A stretch of 64,000 nucleotides of DNA from Ipomoea triloba (GCF_003576645.1 NC_044922.1:6690116-6754115), one strand, 5' to 3'. Numbered from the stretch's first letter, positions 1 through 11,662 are shown. A program made the numbers and translations. Notes: generated by a model from the letters alone, not told the origin.

Positions 1-264
1 CTATAGCCGTTTAGCTGATGGAAGATATGTATTGTACTAACACAACTGAATTTCTTTTAAGCTACTCTTAGGACCACAAGATATGTGTGTTAGTAGTGTT
101 AGGAACATCATGTAATAGGTTTTGATGATACCAACTGTTAAGTAAGAATCCCCAAGTCTCGATACATAGGCAAAACAATGTAAGTTCGATAAGTAAACTA
201 AGAGCGAAAATACAACCGGGTAATTTGAGCTCAACTCGGGAAATATTTAAGCTTAAGGTAAACT

Positions 265-265
265 N
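265..265. other. Single-N assembly joint
   Basis: One N in the array. Further single Ns lie at 8151 and 14056. All three are inside the tRNA array, so its copy number here should be treated as provisional. Confidence 0.9.
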
Positions 266-599
266 CTTAGGACCACAAGATATGTGCGTTAGTAGTATTT
301 TATAAATCATTAAGTTGTTATTTTGTATAAAATATACCTATTTATACGTTGTGTCTGTACAACCTGCCAAATCATTAAGTTGTTATTTTGTTTCAAATAT
401 ACGGAGTACTTACTTCTACATTGTGTGCGTATAACCTTTAAAATCATTAAGTTGTTATTTTGTATAAAACATACCAAAATTTATTTATTGTGTGTATGTG
501 TGTGTGTTTTGTTTTTTAACACCGACAAATTAAAATTTTTGTCTTCATTTTCTTTTAGTTATATTAAATCGAAGATAAATATATAAAAAATAATTGATT

Positions 600-673
600 G
601 CTGGAGTAGCTCAGTTGGTTAGAGCGTGTGGTTGTTAACCACAAGGTCAAAGGTTCAAGTGTTTTCTCTAGCA
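600..673 (+). pseudogene. tRNA-Asn(GUU) copy 1, degenerate
   Basis: Acceptor, D and anticodon stems pair and the anticodon loop reads TTGTTAA (GTT). The T arm is damaged: AAAGG faces GTTTT, giving a G-G mismatch next to the loop, and the loop ends in T followed by G, so the CC of the B box is lost. The discriminator is A instead of G. Probably not a good Pol III template. Confidence 0.65.
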
Positions 674-1526
674 AACAAAATCATATTGTAATACAAAAAA
701 TCTAAAATACAACCTTCCAAATTATGAAGTTGTTTTTTTTCTTTTTTGGAAAAAAATATTCTTATTTTGTGTGGGTGTGTGTGTGTTTTTTTTAAACACT
801 CACAAATTTATAATTTTTGCCTTTTTTTTTCTTTTTGGGTATATTAAATCCTAGGTTTCACAATGAATTCAAAGCTGAATGATTAGTTTTTCTCATGATC
901 AATATATTAAGAAAGTCCTTGTGAAGGCTATGGCTAAATCATTGCTTACATTTCTTATGTGTTTTCTATTTGTTTGTAGACTCTTTGTATGGGAATTGAA
1001 TGGCAATGATAAGATTATGCCTTCAAAAATTTAGAAATGTGTAGGCATTAAAAAAATTTCACAAATTTAATGCGGATTTATTGGGAAATCAAGGATAGAC
1101 GTTTATTTATGGCATGTTCTCTATAGCCGTTTAGCTGATGGAAGATATGTATTCTACTAACACAACTAAATTTCTTTTAAGCTACTCTTAGGACCACAAG
1201 ATATGTGTGTTAGTAGAATTTTATAAATTATTAAGTTGTTATTTTTTATAAAATAAACCAATTTATACATTGTGTGCGTACAACCTGTCAAATCATTAAG
1301 TTGTTATTTTGTTTAAAATATACGGAGTACTTACTTCTGCAATGTGTGCGTATAACCTTCCAAATCATTAAGTTGGTATTTTGTATAAAACCTACCAAAA
1401 TTTATTTATTGTGTGTATGTGTGTGTGTGTGTTTTGTTTTTAAACACTCACAACTTTATAATTTTTGCCTTCTTTATCTTTTTAGTTATATTAAATCGAA
1501 GATAAATATATAAAAAATGATTGATT

Positions 1527-1600
1527 GCTGGAGTAGCTCAGTTGGTTAGAGCGTGGGGCTGTTAACCACAAGGTCAAAGGTTCAAGTGTTTTCGTTAGCA
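1527..1600 (+). pseudogene. tRNA-Asn(GUU) copy 2, degenerate
   Basis: GTT anticodon kept, but the anticodon stem TGGGG/CCACA has a G-A mismatch. The 3' acceptor strand is CGTTAGC, which mismatches the second-last pair, and the T stem is broken as in copy 1. First of three copies in a 280 bp sub-array. Confidence 0.75.
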
Positions 1601-1806
1601 AACAAAATCATATTGTAAGACAAAAAATCTAAAATACAACCTTCCAAATCATGAAGTTGTTTATTTTCTTTTTTTTGAAAAAAATATACTTATTTTGTGT
1701 GGGTCTGTGTGTGTTTTTTTTAAACACTCACAACTTTATAATTTTTGCCTTCTTTATCTTTTTAGTTATATTAAATCGAAGATAAATATATAAAAAATGA
1801 TTGATT

Positions 1807-1880
1807 GCTGGAGTAGCTCAGTTGGTTAGAGCGTGGGGCTGTTAACCACAAGGTCAAAGGTTCAAGTGTTTTCGTTAGCA
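1807..1880 (+). pseudogene. tRNA-Asn(GUU) copy 3, degenerate
   Basis: Same sequence as copy 2, exactly 280 bp downstream, with the same three stem defects. Confidence 0.75.
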
Positions 1881-2086
1881 AACAAAATCATATTGTAAGA
1901 CAAAAAATCTAAAATACAACCTTCCAAATCATGAAGTTGTTTATTTTCTTTTTTTTGAAAAAAATATACTTATTTTGTGTGGGTCTGTGTGTGTTTTTTT
2001 TAAACACTCACAACTTTATAATTTTTGCCTTCTTTATCTTTTTAGTTATATTAAATCGAAGATAAATATATAAAAAATGATTGATT

Positions 2087-2160
2087 GCTGGAGTAGCTCA
2101 GTTGGTTAGAGCGTGGGGCTGTTAACCACAAGGTCAAAGGTTCAAGTGTTTTCGTTAGCA
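2087..2160 (+). pseudogene. tRNA-Asn(GUU) copy 4, degenerate
   Basis: Third member of the 280 bp sub-array, same sequence as copies 2 and 3. The damage therefore preceded the amplification. Confidence 0.75.
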
Positions 2161-2937
2161 AACAAAATCATATTGTAAGACAAAAAATCTAAAATACAAC
2201 CTTCCAAATCATGAAGTTGTTTATTTTCTTTTTTTTGAAAAAAATATACTTATTTTGTGTGGGTCTGTGTGTGTTTTTTTTAAACACTCACAACTTTATA
2301 ATTTTTGCCTTCTTTATCTTTTTAGTTATATTAAATTCTAGGTTTCACAATGAATTCAAAGCTGAATGATCAGTTTTTCTCATGATCAATATACTAAAAA
2401 AATCCTTGTTAAGGATATTGCTAAATCATTGCTTACATTTCTTATGTATTTTCTATTTGTTTGTAGACTCTTTGTATGGGAATTCAATGGCAATGAATAA
2501 GATTATGCCTTCAAAAATTTAGAAATGTGTAGGCATTACAAAAAATTGCACAAATTTAATGCGGATTTATTGGGAAATCTAGGATAGATGTTTAAGTATG
2601 ACATGTTCTCTATAGCCGTTTAGTTGATGGAAGATATGTATTTTACTAACACAACTGAATTTCTTTTAAGCTACTCTTAGGACCACAAGATATGTGCGTT
2701 AGTAGTATTTTATAAATTATTAAGTTGTTATTTTTTATAAAATAAACCAATTTATACATTGTGTGCGTACAACCTGTCAAATCATTAAGTTGTTATTTTG
2801 TATAAAACATACCAAAATTTATTTATTGTGTATATGTGTGTGTGTTTTGTTTTTTTACACCGACAAATTAAAATTTTTGTCTTCATTTTCTTTTAGTTAT
2901 ATTAAATCGAAGATAAATATATAAAAAATAATTGATT

Positions 2938-2954
2938 GCTGGAGTAGCTCAGTT

Positions 2955-2986
<32 letters not shown>

Positions 2987-3011
2987 AAAGGTTCAAGCCC
3001 TTTCTCTAGCG
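2938..3011 (+). tRNA. tRNA-Asn(GUU) copy 5, intact form
   Basis: 74 nt, no intron, no encoded CCA. Acceptor GCTGGAG pairs with CTCTAGC (one G-U), D stem GCTC/GAGC, anticodon stem TGTGG/CCACA, loop CTGTTAA with anticodon GTT, T stem AAAGG/CCTTT, T loop TTCAAGC, discriminator G. The A box (TAGCTCAGTTGG) and B box (GGTTCAAGCCC) fit the plant Pol III consensus. A TATA-like stretch lies about 13-20 nt upstream. It reads as a complete cytosolic tRNA-Asn gene. The T stem and first acceptor-stem pairs differ from the usual plant nuclear tRNA-Asn as I recall it, but stay paired. Confidence 0.88.
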
Positions 3012-3069
3012 AACAAAATCATATTGTAATACAAATAATCTAAAATACAACCTTCCAAATCATGAAGTT

Positions 3070-3085
3070 GTTTTTTTTCTTTTTT
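3070..3085 (+). terminator. First T-run downstream of tRNA copy 5
   Basis: After the tRNA 3' end at 3011 the first run of four or more T on the coding strand is T8-C-T6 here, about 60 nt downstream. Plant tRNA genes usually have the Pol III T-run much closer. The same spacing holds in nearly every unit, so primary transcripts, if made, would carry an unusually long 3' trailer. Confidence 0.5.
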
Positions 3086-3682
3086 GGAAAAAAATATTCT
3101 TATTTTGTGTGGGTGTGTGTGTTTTTTTTAAACACTCACAAATTTATAATTTTTGCCTTCTTTTTCTTTTTGGGTATATTAAAGTTTTCTCATGATCAAT
3201 ATATTAAGAAAGTCCTTGTGAAGGCTATGGCTAAATCATTGCTTACATTTCTTATGTGTTTTCTATTTGTTTGTAGACTCTTTGTATGGGAATTGAATGG
3301 CAATGATAAGATTATGCCTTCAAAAATTTAGAAATGTGTAGGCACTAAAAAAATTTCACAAATTTAATGCGGATTTATTGGGAAATCAAGGATAGACGTT
3401 TATTTATGGCATGTTCTCTATAGCCGTTTAGCTGATGGAAGATATGTATTCTACTAACACAACTAAATTTCTTTTAAGCTACTCTTAGGACCACAAGATA
3501 TGTGTGTTAGTAGTATTTTATAAATCATTAAGTTGTTATTTTGTATAAAACATACCAAAATTTATTTATTGTGTGTATGTGTGTGTGTGTTTTGTTTTTT
3601 TACACCGACAAATTAATATTTTTGTCTTCATTTTCTTTTGGTTATATTAAATCAAAGATAAATATATAAACAATGATCGATT

Positions 3683-3696
3683 GCTGGAGTAGCTCA

Positions 3697-3727
<31 letters not shown>

Positions 3728-3752
3728 AAAGGTTCAAGTGTTTTCTCTAGCA
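3683..3752 (+). pseudogene. tRNA-Asn(GUU) copy 6, D-loop deletion
   Basis: 70 nt. The D loop is shortened from AGTTGGTTA to AGTTA, losing the GG that contacts the T loop and part of the A box. The T stem is also broken and the discriminator is A. Anticodon stem and GTT intact. Confidence 0.8.
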
Positions 3753-4463
3753 AACAAAATCATATTGTAATACAAAAAATCTAAAATACAACCTTCCAAA
3801 TCATGAAGTTGTTTTTTTTCTTTTTTGGAAAAAAATATACTTATTTTGTGTGGGTGTGTGTGTTTTTTTTTTAAACACTCACAAATGTCTAATTTTTGCC
3901 TTCTTTTTCCTTTTGGTTATATTAAATCCTAGGTTTCACAATGAATTCAAAGCTGAATGATCAGTTTTTCTCATGATCAATACTCTAAGAAAGTCCTTGC
4001 GAAGGATATGGCTAAATCATTGCTTACATTTCTTATGTGTTTTCTATTTGTTTGTAGACTCTTTGTATGGGAATTGAATGGCAATGATAAGATTATGCCT
4101 TCCAAAATTTAGAAATGTGTAGGCATTAAAAAAATTTCACAAATTTAATGCGGATTTATTGGGAAATCAAGGATAGACGTTTATTTATGGCATGTTCTCT
4201 ATAGCCGTTTAGCTGATGGAAGATATGTATTCTACTAACACAACTAAATTTCTTTTAAGCTACTCTTAGGACCACAAGATATGTGTGTTAGTAGTATTTT
4301 ATAAATCATTAAGTTGTTATTTTGTATAAAACATACCAAAATTTATTTATTGTGTGTATGTGTGTGTGTGTTTTGTTTTTTTACACCGACAAATTAAAAT
4401 TTTTGACTTCATTTTCTTTTGGTTATATTAAATTGAAGATAAATATATAAAAAATAATCGATT

Positions 4464-4480
4464 GCTGGAGTAGCTCAGTT

Positions 4481-4512
<32 letters not shown>

Positions 4513-4537
4513 AAAGGTTCAAGCCCTTTCTCTAGCG
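4464..4537 (+). tRNA. tRNA-Asn(GUU) copy 7, intact form
   Basis: Identical to copy 5 by eye; all four stems pair. Confidence 0.87.
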
Positions 4538-5384
4538 AACAAAATCATATTGTAATACAAATAATCTAAAATACAACATTCCAAATCATGAAGTTGTTTT
4601 TTTTCTTTTTTGGAAAAAAATATTCTTATTTTGTGTGGGTGTGTGTGTTTTTTTTTAAACACTCACAAATTTATAATTTTTGCCCTCTTTTTCTTTTTGG
4701 GTATATTAAATCCTAGGTTTCACAATGAATTCAAAGCTGAATGATCAGTTTTTTTAATGATCAATATACTAAGAAAGTCCTTGTGAAGGCTATGGCTAAA
4801 TCATTGCTTACATTTCTTATGTGTTTTCTATTTGTTTGTAGATTCTTTGTATGGGAATTGAATGGCAATGATAAGATTATGCCTTCCAAAATTTAGAAAT
4901 GTGTAGGCATTAAAAAAATTTCACAAATTTAATGCGGATTTATTGGGAAATCAAGGATAGACGTTTATTTATGGCATGTTCTCTATAGCCGTTTAGCTGA
5001 TGGAAGATATGTATTCTACTAACACAACTGAATTTCTTTTAAGCTACTCTTAGGACCACAAGATATGTGTGTTAGTAGTATTTTATAAATCATTAAGTTG
5101 TTATTTTGTATAAAATATACCTATTTATACATTGTGTGTGTACAACCTGCCAAATCATTAAGTTGTTATTTTGTTTAAAATATACGGAGTACTTACTTCT
5201 GCAATGTGTGCGTATAACCTTCCAAATCATTAAGTTGTTATTTTGTATAAAACATACCAAAATTTATTTATTGTGTGTATGTGTGTGTGTGTTTTGTTTT
5301 TTTACACCGACAAATTAAAATTTTTGTCTTCATTTTCTTTTAGTTATATTAAATCGAAGATAAATATATAAAAAATAATTGATT

Positions 5385-5401
5385 GCTGGAGTAGCTCAGT
5401 T

Positions 5402-5433
<32 letters not shown>

Positions 5434-5458
5434 AAAGGTTCAAGCCCTTTCTCTAGCG
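5385..5458 (+). tRNA. tRNA-Asn(GUU) copy 8, intact form
   Basis: Identical to copy 5; sits in a full 921 bp unit. Confidence 0.87.
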
Positions 5459-6305
5459 AACAAAATCATATTGTAATACAAATAATCTAAAATACAACCT
5501 TCCAAATCATGAACTTGTTTTTTTTCTTTTTTGGAAAAAAATATTCTTATTTTGTGTGGGTGTGTGTTTTTTTTTTTAAACACTCACAAATTTATAATTT
5601 TTGCCCTCTTTTTCTTTTTGAGTATATTAAATCCTAGGTTTCACAATGAATTCAAAGCTGAATGATCAGTTTTTCTCATGATCAATATACTAAGAAAGTC
5701 CTTGTGAAGGCTATGGCTAAATCATTGCTTACATTTCTTATGTGTTTTCTATTTGTTTGTAGACTCTTTGTATGGGAATTGAATGGCAATGATAAGATTA
5801 TGCCTTCAAAAATTTAGAAATGTGTAGGCATTAAAAAAATTTCACAAATTTAATGCGGATGTATTGGGAAATCAAGGATAGACGTTTATTTATGGCATGT
5901 TCTCTATAGCCGTTTAGCTGATGGAAGATATGTATTCTACTAACACAACTAAATTTCTTTTAAGCTACTCTTAGGACCACAAGATATGTGTGTTAGTAGT
6001 ATTTTATAAATCATTAAGTTGTTATTTTGTATAAAATATACCTATTTATACATTGTGTGTGTACAACCTGCCAAATCATTAAGTTGTTATTTTGTTTAAA
6101 ATATACGGAGTACTTACTTCTGCAATGTGTGCGAATAGCCTTCCAAATCATTAAGTTGTTATTTTGTATAAAACATACCAAAATTTATTTATTGTGTGTA
6201 TGTGTGTGTGTGTTTTGTTTTTTTACACCGACAAATTAAAATTTTTGTCTTCATTTTCTTTTAGTTATATTAAATCGAAGATAAATATATAAAAAATAAT
6301 TGATT

Positions 6306-6322
6306 GCTGGAGTAGCTCAGTT

Positions 6323-6353
<31 letters not shown>

Positions 6354-6379
6354 TAAAGGTTCAAGCCCTTTCTCTAGCG
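6306..6379 (+). tRNA. tRNA-Asn(GUU) copy 9, intact form
   Basis: As copy 5 except the variable loop is AGGTT instead of AGGTC; this does not disturb a stem. Confidence 0.85.
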
Positions 6380-7086
6380 AACAAAATCATATTGTAATAC
6401 AAATAATCTAAAATACAACCTTCCAAATCATGAACTTGTTTTTTTTCTTTTTTGGAAAAAAATATTCTTATTTTGTGTGGGTGTGTGTTTTTTTTTTTAA
6501 ACACTCACAAATTTATAATTTTTGCCCTCTTTTTCTTTTTGAGTATATTAAATCCTAGGTTTCACAATGAATTCAAAGCTGAATGATCAGTTTTTTCATG
6601 ATCAATATATTAAGAAAGTCCTTGTGAAGGCTATGGCTAAATCGTTGCTTACATTTCTTATGTGTTTTCTATTTGTTCGTAGACTCTTTGTATGGGAATT
6701 GAATGGCAATGATAAGATTATGCCTTCAAAAATTTAGAAATGTGTAGGCATTAAAAAATTTCACAAATTTAATGCGGATTTATTGGGAAATCAAGGATAG
6801 ACGTTTATTTATGGCATGTTCTCTATAGCCGTTTAGCTGATGGAAGATATGTATGCTACTAACACAACTAAATTTCTTTTAAGCTTCTCTTAGGACCACA
6901 AGATATGTGAGTTAGTAGAATTTTATAAATCATTAAGTTGTTATTTTGTATAAAACTTACCAAAATTTATTTATTGTGTGTATGTGTGTGTGTGTTTTGT
7001 TTTTAACACCGACAAATTAAAATTTTTGTCTTCATTTTCTTTTAGTTATATTAAATCGAAGATAAATATATAAAAAATAATTGATT

Positions 7087-7103
7087 GCTGGAGTAGCTCA
7101 GTT

Positions 7104-7135
<32 letters not shown>

Positions 7136-7160
7136 AAAGGTTCAAGCCCTTTCTCTAGCG
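7087..7160 (+). tRNA. tRNA-Asn(GUU) copy 10, intact form
   Basis: Identical to copy 5 by eye. Confidence 0.87.
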
Positions 7161-8005
7161 AACAAAATCCTATTGTAATACAAATAATCTAAAATACAAC
7201 CTTCCAAATCATGAAGTTGTTTTTTTTCTTTTTTGGAAAAAAATATTCTTATTTTGTGTGGGTGTGTGTTTTTTTTTTTAAACACTCACAAATTTATAAT
7301 TTTTGCCCTCTTTTTCTTTTTGAGTATATTAAATCCTAGGTTTCACAATGAATTCAAACCTGAATGATCAGTTTTTCTCATGATCAATATATTAAGAAAG
7401 TCCTTGTGAAGGCTATGGCTAAATCATTGCTTACATTTCTTATGTGTTTTCTATTTGTTTGTAGACTCTTTGTATGGGAATTGAATGGCAATGATAAGAT
7501 TATGCCTTCAAAAATTTAGAAATGTGTAGGCATTAAAAAAATTTCACAAATTTAATGCGGATTTATTGGGAAATCAAGGATAGACGTTTATTTACGGCAT
7601 GTTCTCTATAGCCGTTTAGCTGATGGAAGATATGTATTCTACTAACACAACTAAATTTCTTTTAAGCTACTCTTAGGACCACAAGATATGTGTGTTAGTA
7701 GTATTTTATAAATCATTAAGTTGTTATTTTGTATAAAATATACCTATTTATACATTGTGTGTGTACAACCTGCCAAATCATTAAGTTGTTATTTTGTTTA
7801 AAATATACGGAGTACTTACTTCTGCATTGTGTGTGTATAACCTTCCAAATCATTAAGTTGTTATTTTGTATAAAACATACCAAAATTTATTTATTGTGTC
7901 TATGTGTGTGTATTTTATTTTTTAACACCGACAAATTAAAATTTTTGTCTTCATTTTCTTTTGGTTATATTAAATCGAAGATAAATATATAAAAAATGAT
8001 TGATT

Positions 8006-8079
8006 GCTGGAGTAGCTCAGTTGGTTAGAGCGTGTGGTTGTTAACCACAAGCTCAAAGGTTCAAGCCCTTTCTCTAGCG
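8006..8079 (+). tRNA. tRNA-Asn(GUU) copy 11, variant
   Basis: Anticodon loop TTGTTAA (C32 to T) and variable loop AGCTC; stems are complete. A single-N joint lies about 70 bp downstream, at 8151. Confidence 0.82.
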
Positions 8080-8504
8080 AACAAAATCATATTGTAATAC
8101 AAATAATCTAAAATACAACCTTCCAAATCATGAACTTGTTTTTTTTCTTTNAAAAAATATACTTATTTTGTGTGGGTGTGTGTGTTTTGTTTTCAAACAC
8201 TCACAAATTTATAATTTTTGCCCTCTTTTTCTTTTTGGTTATATTAAATCCTAGGTTTCACAATGAATTCAAAGCTGAATGATCAGTTTTTCTCATGATC
8301 AATATACTAAGAAAGTCCTTGTGAAGGCTATGGCTAAATCGTTGCTTACATTTCTTATGTGTTTTCTATTTGTTTGTAGACTCTTTGTATGGGAATTGAA
8401 TGGCAATGATAAGATTAATGCTTCAAAAATTTAGAAATGTGTAGGCATTAAAAAAATTTCACAAATTTAATGCGGATTTATTGGGAAATCAAGGATAGAC
8501 GTTT

Positions 8505-8870
8505 ATTTATGGCATGTATTTATTGGGAAATCAAGGATAGACGTTTATTTATGGCATGTTCTCTTTGGGAAATCAAGGATAGACGTTTATTTATGGCATG
8601 TTCTCTATAGCCGTTTAGCTGATGACGTTTATTTATGGCATGTTCTCTATAGCCGTTTAGCTGATGAAAGATATGTATTCTACTAACACAACTAAATTTC
8701 TTTTAAGCTACTCTTAGGACCACAAGATATGTGTGTTAGTAGTATTTTATAAATCATTAAGTTGCAAGATATGTGTGTTAGTAGTATTTTATAAATCATT
8801 AAGTTGTTATTTTGTATAAAATATACTATTTTATAAATCATTAAGTTGTTATTTTGTATAAAATATACAT
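8505..8870 (+). repeat. Staggered short duplications inside one array unit
   Basis: The phrase GGGAAATCAAGGATAGACG occurs three times within about 90 bp. It is followed by repeated ACGTTTATTTATGGCATG, then repeated ATTTTATAAATCATTAAG, each restart overlapping the last. No other unit shows this. It lengthens the unit to 1127 bp. Confidence 0.85.
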
Positions 8871-9132
8871 ATTTATACATTGTGTGTGTACAACCTGCCA
8901 AATCATTAAGTTGTTATTTTGTTTAAAATATACGGAGTACTTACTTCTGCAATGTGTGCGTATAACCTTCCAAATCATTAAGTTGTTATTTTGTATAAAA
9001 CATACCAAAATTTATTTATTGTGTGTATGTGTGTGTGTGTTTTGTTTTTTTACACCGACAAATTAAAATTTTTGTCTTCATTTTCTTTTGGTTATATTAA
9101 ATTGAAGATAAATATATAAAAAATAATCGATT

Positions 9133-9149
9133 GCTGGAGTAGCTCAGTT

Positions 9150-9181
<32 letters not shown>

Positions 9182-9206
9182 AAAGGTTCAAGCCCTTTCT
9201 CTAGCG
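9133..9206 (+). tRNA. tRNA-Asn(GUU) copy 12, intact form
   Basis: Identical to copy 5; the unit before it is 1127 bp long because of local stutter duplications at 8.5-8.86 kb. Confidence 0.87.
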
Positions 9207-9988
9207 AACAAAATCATATTGTAATACAAATAATCTAAAATACAACATTCGAAATCATGAAGTTGTTTTTTTTCTTTTTTGGAAAAAAATATTCTTATTT
9301 TCTGTGGGTGTGTGTGTTTTTTTTTAAACACTCACAAATTTATAATTTTTGCCCTCTTTTTCTTTTTGGGTATATTAAATCCTAGGTTTCACAATGAATT
9401 CAAAGCTGAATGATCAGTTTTTCTAATGATCAATATACTAAGAAAGTCCTTGTGAAGGCTATGGCTAAATCATTGCTTACATTTCTTATGTGTTTTCTAT
9501 TTGTTTGTAGACTCTTTGTATGGGAATTGAATGACAATGATAAGATTAATGCTTCAAAAATTTAGAAATGTGTAGGCAGTAAAAAAATTTCACAAATTTA
9601 ATGCGGATGTATTGGGAAATCAAGGATAGACGTTTATTTACGGCATGTTCTCTATAGCCGTTTAGCTGATGAAAGATATGTATTCTACTAACACAACTAA
9701 ATTTCTTTTAAGCTACTCTTAGGACCACAAGATCTGTGTGTTAGTAGTATTTTATAAATCATTAAGTTGTTATGTTGTGTAAAATATACGGAGTACTTCC
9801 TTCTGCAATGTGTGCGTATAACCTTCCAAATCCTTAAGTTGTTATTTTGTATATAACATACCAAAATTTATTTATTGTGTGTATCTGTGTGTGTGTTTTG
9901 TTCTTTTACACCGACAAATTAACATTTTTGTCTTCATTTTCTTCTGGTTATATTAAATTGAAGATAAATATATAAAAAATAATGGATT

Positions 9989-10062
9989 GCTGGAGTAGCT
10001 CAGTTGGTAAGAGCGTGTGGCTGTTAACCACAAGGTCAAAGGTTCAAGCCCTTTTTCTAGCG
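9989..10062 (+). tRNA. tRNA-Asn(GUU) copy 13, GGTAAG form
   Basis: First of ten copies of a second intact form. The D loop is AGTTGGTAA and the acceptor 3' strand is TTCTAGC, so the last acceptor pair is G-U. Anticodon GTT, T stem AAAGG/CCTTT and discriminator G are kept. Confidence 0.87.
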
Positions 10063-10267
10063 AACAAAATCATATTGTAATACAAATAATCTAAAATACA
10101 ACCTTCCAAATCATGAACTTGTTTTTTTTCTTTTTTGTAAAAAAATATTCTTATTTTGTGTGGGTGTGTGTGTTTTGTTTTTAAACACTCACAAATTTAT
10201 AATTTTTGCCTTCTTTTTCTTTTTAGTTATATTAAATCGAAGATAAATATGTAAAAAATAATTTATT

Positions 10268-10341
10268 GCTGGAGTAGCTCAGTTGGTAAGAGCGTGTGGC
10301 TGTTAACCACAAGGTCAAAGGTTCAAGCCCTTTTTCTAGCG
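10268..10341 (+). tRNA. tRNA-Asn(GUU) copy 14, GGTAAG form
   Basis: 279 bp after copy 13, same tRNA sequence. The upstream TATA-like stretch is changed here to ATATGTAAA. Confidence 0.86.
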
Positions 10342-10546
10342 AACAAAATCATATTGTAATACAAATAATCTAAAATACAACCTTCCAAATCATGAACTTG
10401 TTTTTTTTCTTTTTTGTAAAAAAATATTCTTATTTTGTGTGGGTGTGTGTGTTTTGTTTTTAAACACTCACAAATTTATAATTTTTGCCTTCTTTTTCTT
10501 TTTAGTTATATTAAATCGAAGATAAATATGTAAAAAATAATTTATT

Positions 10547-10620
10547 GCTGGAGTAGCTCAGTTGGTAAGAGCGTGTGGCTGTTAACCACAAGGTCAAAGG
10601 TTCAAGCCCTTTTTCTAGCG
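10547..10620 (+). tRNA. tRNA-Asn(GUU) copy 15, GGTAAG form
   Basis: Same sequence as copy 14, exact 279 bp period. Confidence 0.86.
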
Positions 10621-10825
10621 AACAAAATCATATTGTAATACAAATAATCTAAAATACAACCTTCCAAATCATGAACTTGTTTTTTTTCTTTTTTGTAAAA
10701 AAATATTCTTATTTTGTGTGGGTGTGTGTGTTTTGTTTTTAAACACTCACAAATTTATAATTTTTGCCTTCTTTTTCTTTTTAGTTATATTAAATCGAAG
10801 ATAAATATGTAAAAAATAATTTATT

Positions 10826-10899
10826 GCTGGAGTAGCTCAGTTGGTAAGAGCGTGTGGCTGTTAACCACAAGGTCAAAGGTTCAAGCCCTTTTTCTAGCG
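10826..10899 (+). tRNA. tRNA-Asn(GUU) copy 16, GGTAAG form
   Basis: Same sequence as copy 14, exact 279 bp period. Confidence 0.86.
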
Positions 10900-11104
10900 A
10901 ACAAAATCATATTGTAATACAAATAATCTAAAATACAACCTTCCAAATCATGAACTTGTTTTTTTTCTTTTTTGTAAAAAAATATTCTTATTTTGTGTGG
11001 GTGTGTGTGTTTTGTTTTTAAACACTCACAAATTTATAATTTTTGCCTTCTTTTTCTTTTTAGTTATATTAAATCGAAGATAAATATGTAAAAAATAATT
11101 TATT

Positions 11105-11178
11105 GCTGGAGTAGCTCAGTTGGTAAGAGCGTGTGGCTGTTAACCACAAGGTCAAAGGTTCAAGCCCTTTTTCTAGCG
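11105..11178 (+). tRNA. tRNA-Asn(GUU) copy 17, GGTAAG form
   Basis: Same sequence as copy 14, exact 279 bp period. Confidence 0.86.
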
Positions 11179-11383
11179 AACAAAATCATATTGTAATACA
11201 AATAATCTAAAATACAACCTTCCAAATCATGAACTTGTTTTTTTTCTTTTTTGTAAAAAAATATTCTTATTTTGTGTGGGTGTGTGTGTTTTGTTTTTAA
11301 ACACTCACAAATTTATAATTTTTGCCTTCTTTTTCTTTTTAGTTATATTAAATCGAAGATAAATATGTAAAAAATAATTTATT

Positions 11384-11457
11384 GCTGGAGTAGCTCAGTT
11401 GGTAAGAGCGTGTGGCTGTTAACCACAAGGTCAAAGGTTCAAGCCCTTTTTCTAGCG
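11384..11457 (+). tRNA. tRNA-Asn(GUU) copy 18, GGTAAG form
   Basis: Same sequence as copy 14, exact 279 bp period. Confidence 0.86.
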
Positions 11458-11662
11458 AACAAAATCATATTGTAATACAAATAATCTAAAATACAACCTT
11501 CCAAATCATGAACTTGTTTTTTTTCTTTTTTGTAAAAAAATATTCTTATTTTGTGTGGGTGTGTGTGTTTTGTTTTTAAACACTCACAAATTTATAATTT
11601 TTGCCTTCTTTTTCTTTTTAGTTATATTAAATCGAAGATAAATATGTAAAAAATAATTTATT

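Larger units (their letters stand above)
1446..2336 (+). repeat. 280 bp sub-array, three units
   Basis: The block from the spacer module ACTTTATAATTTTTGCC through the tRNA to the next module repeats with an exact 280 bp period at 1446, 1726 and 2006, and is identical by eye. It carries only the defective tRNA form, so it is an amplification of a dead gene, independent of the 279 bp block at 9989. Confidence 0.85.

Noticed and set aside
323..9066. Repeated + strand ORFs of 70-119 codons in the tRNA array (starting MYKIYLFIHCVCTTCQ)
   Set aside because: They are translations of the T/TG-rich 70 bp spacer sub-repeats, vary in length with indels, and resemble no protein; the repeat structure explains them.
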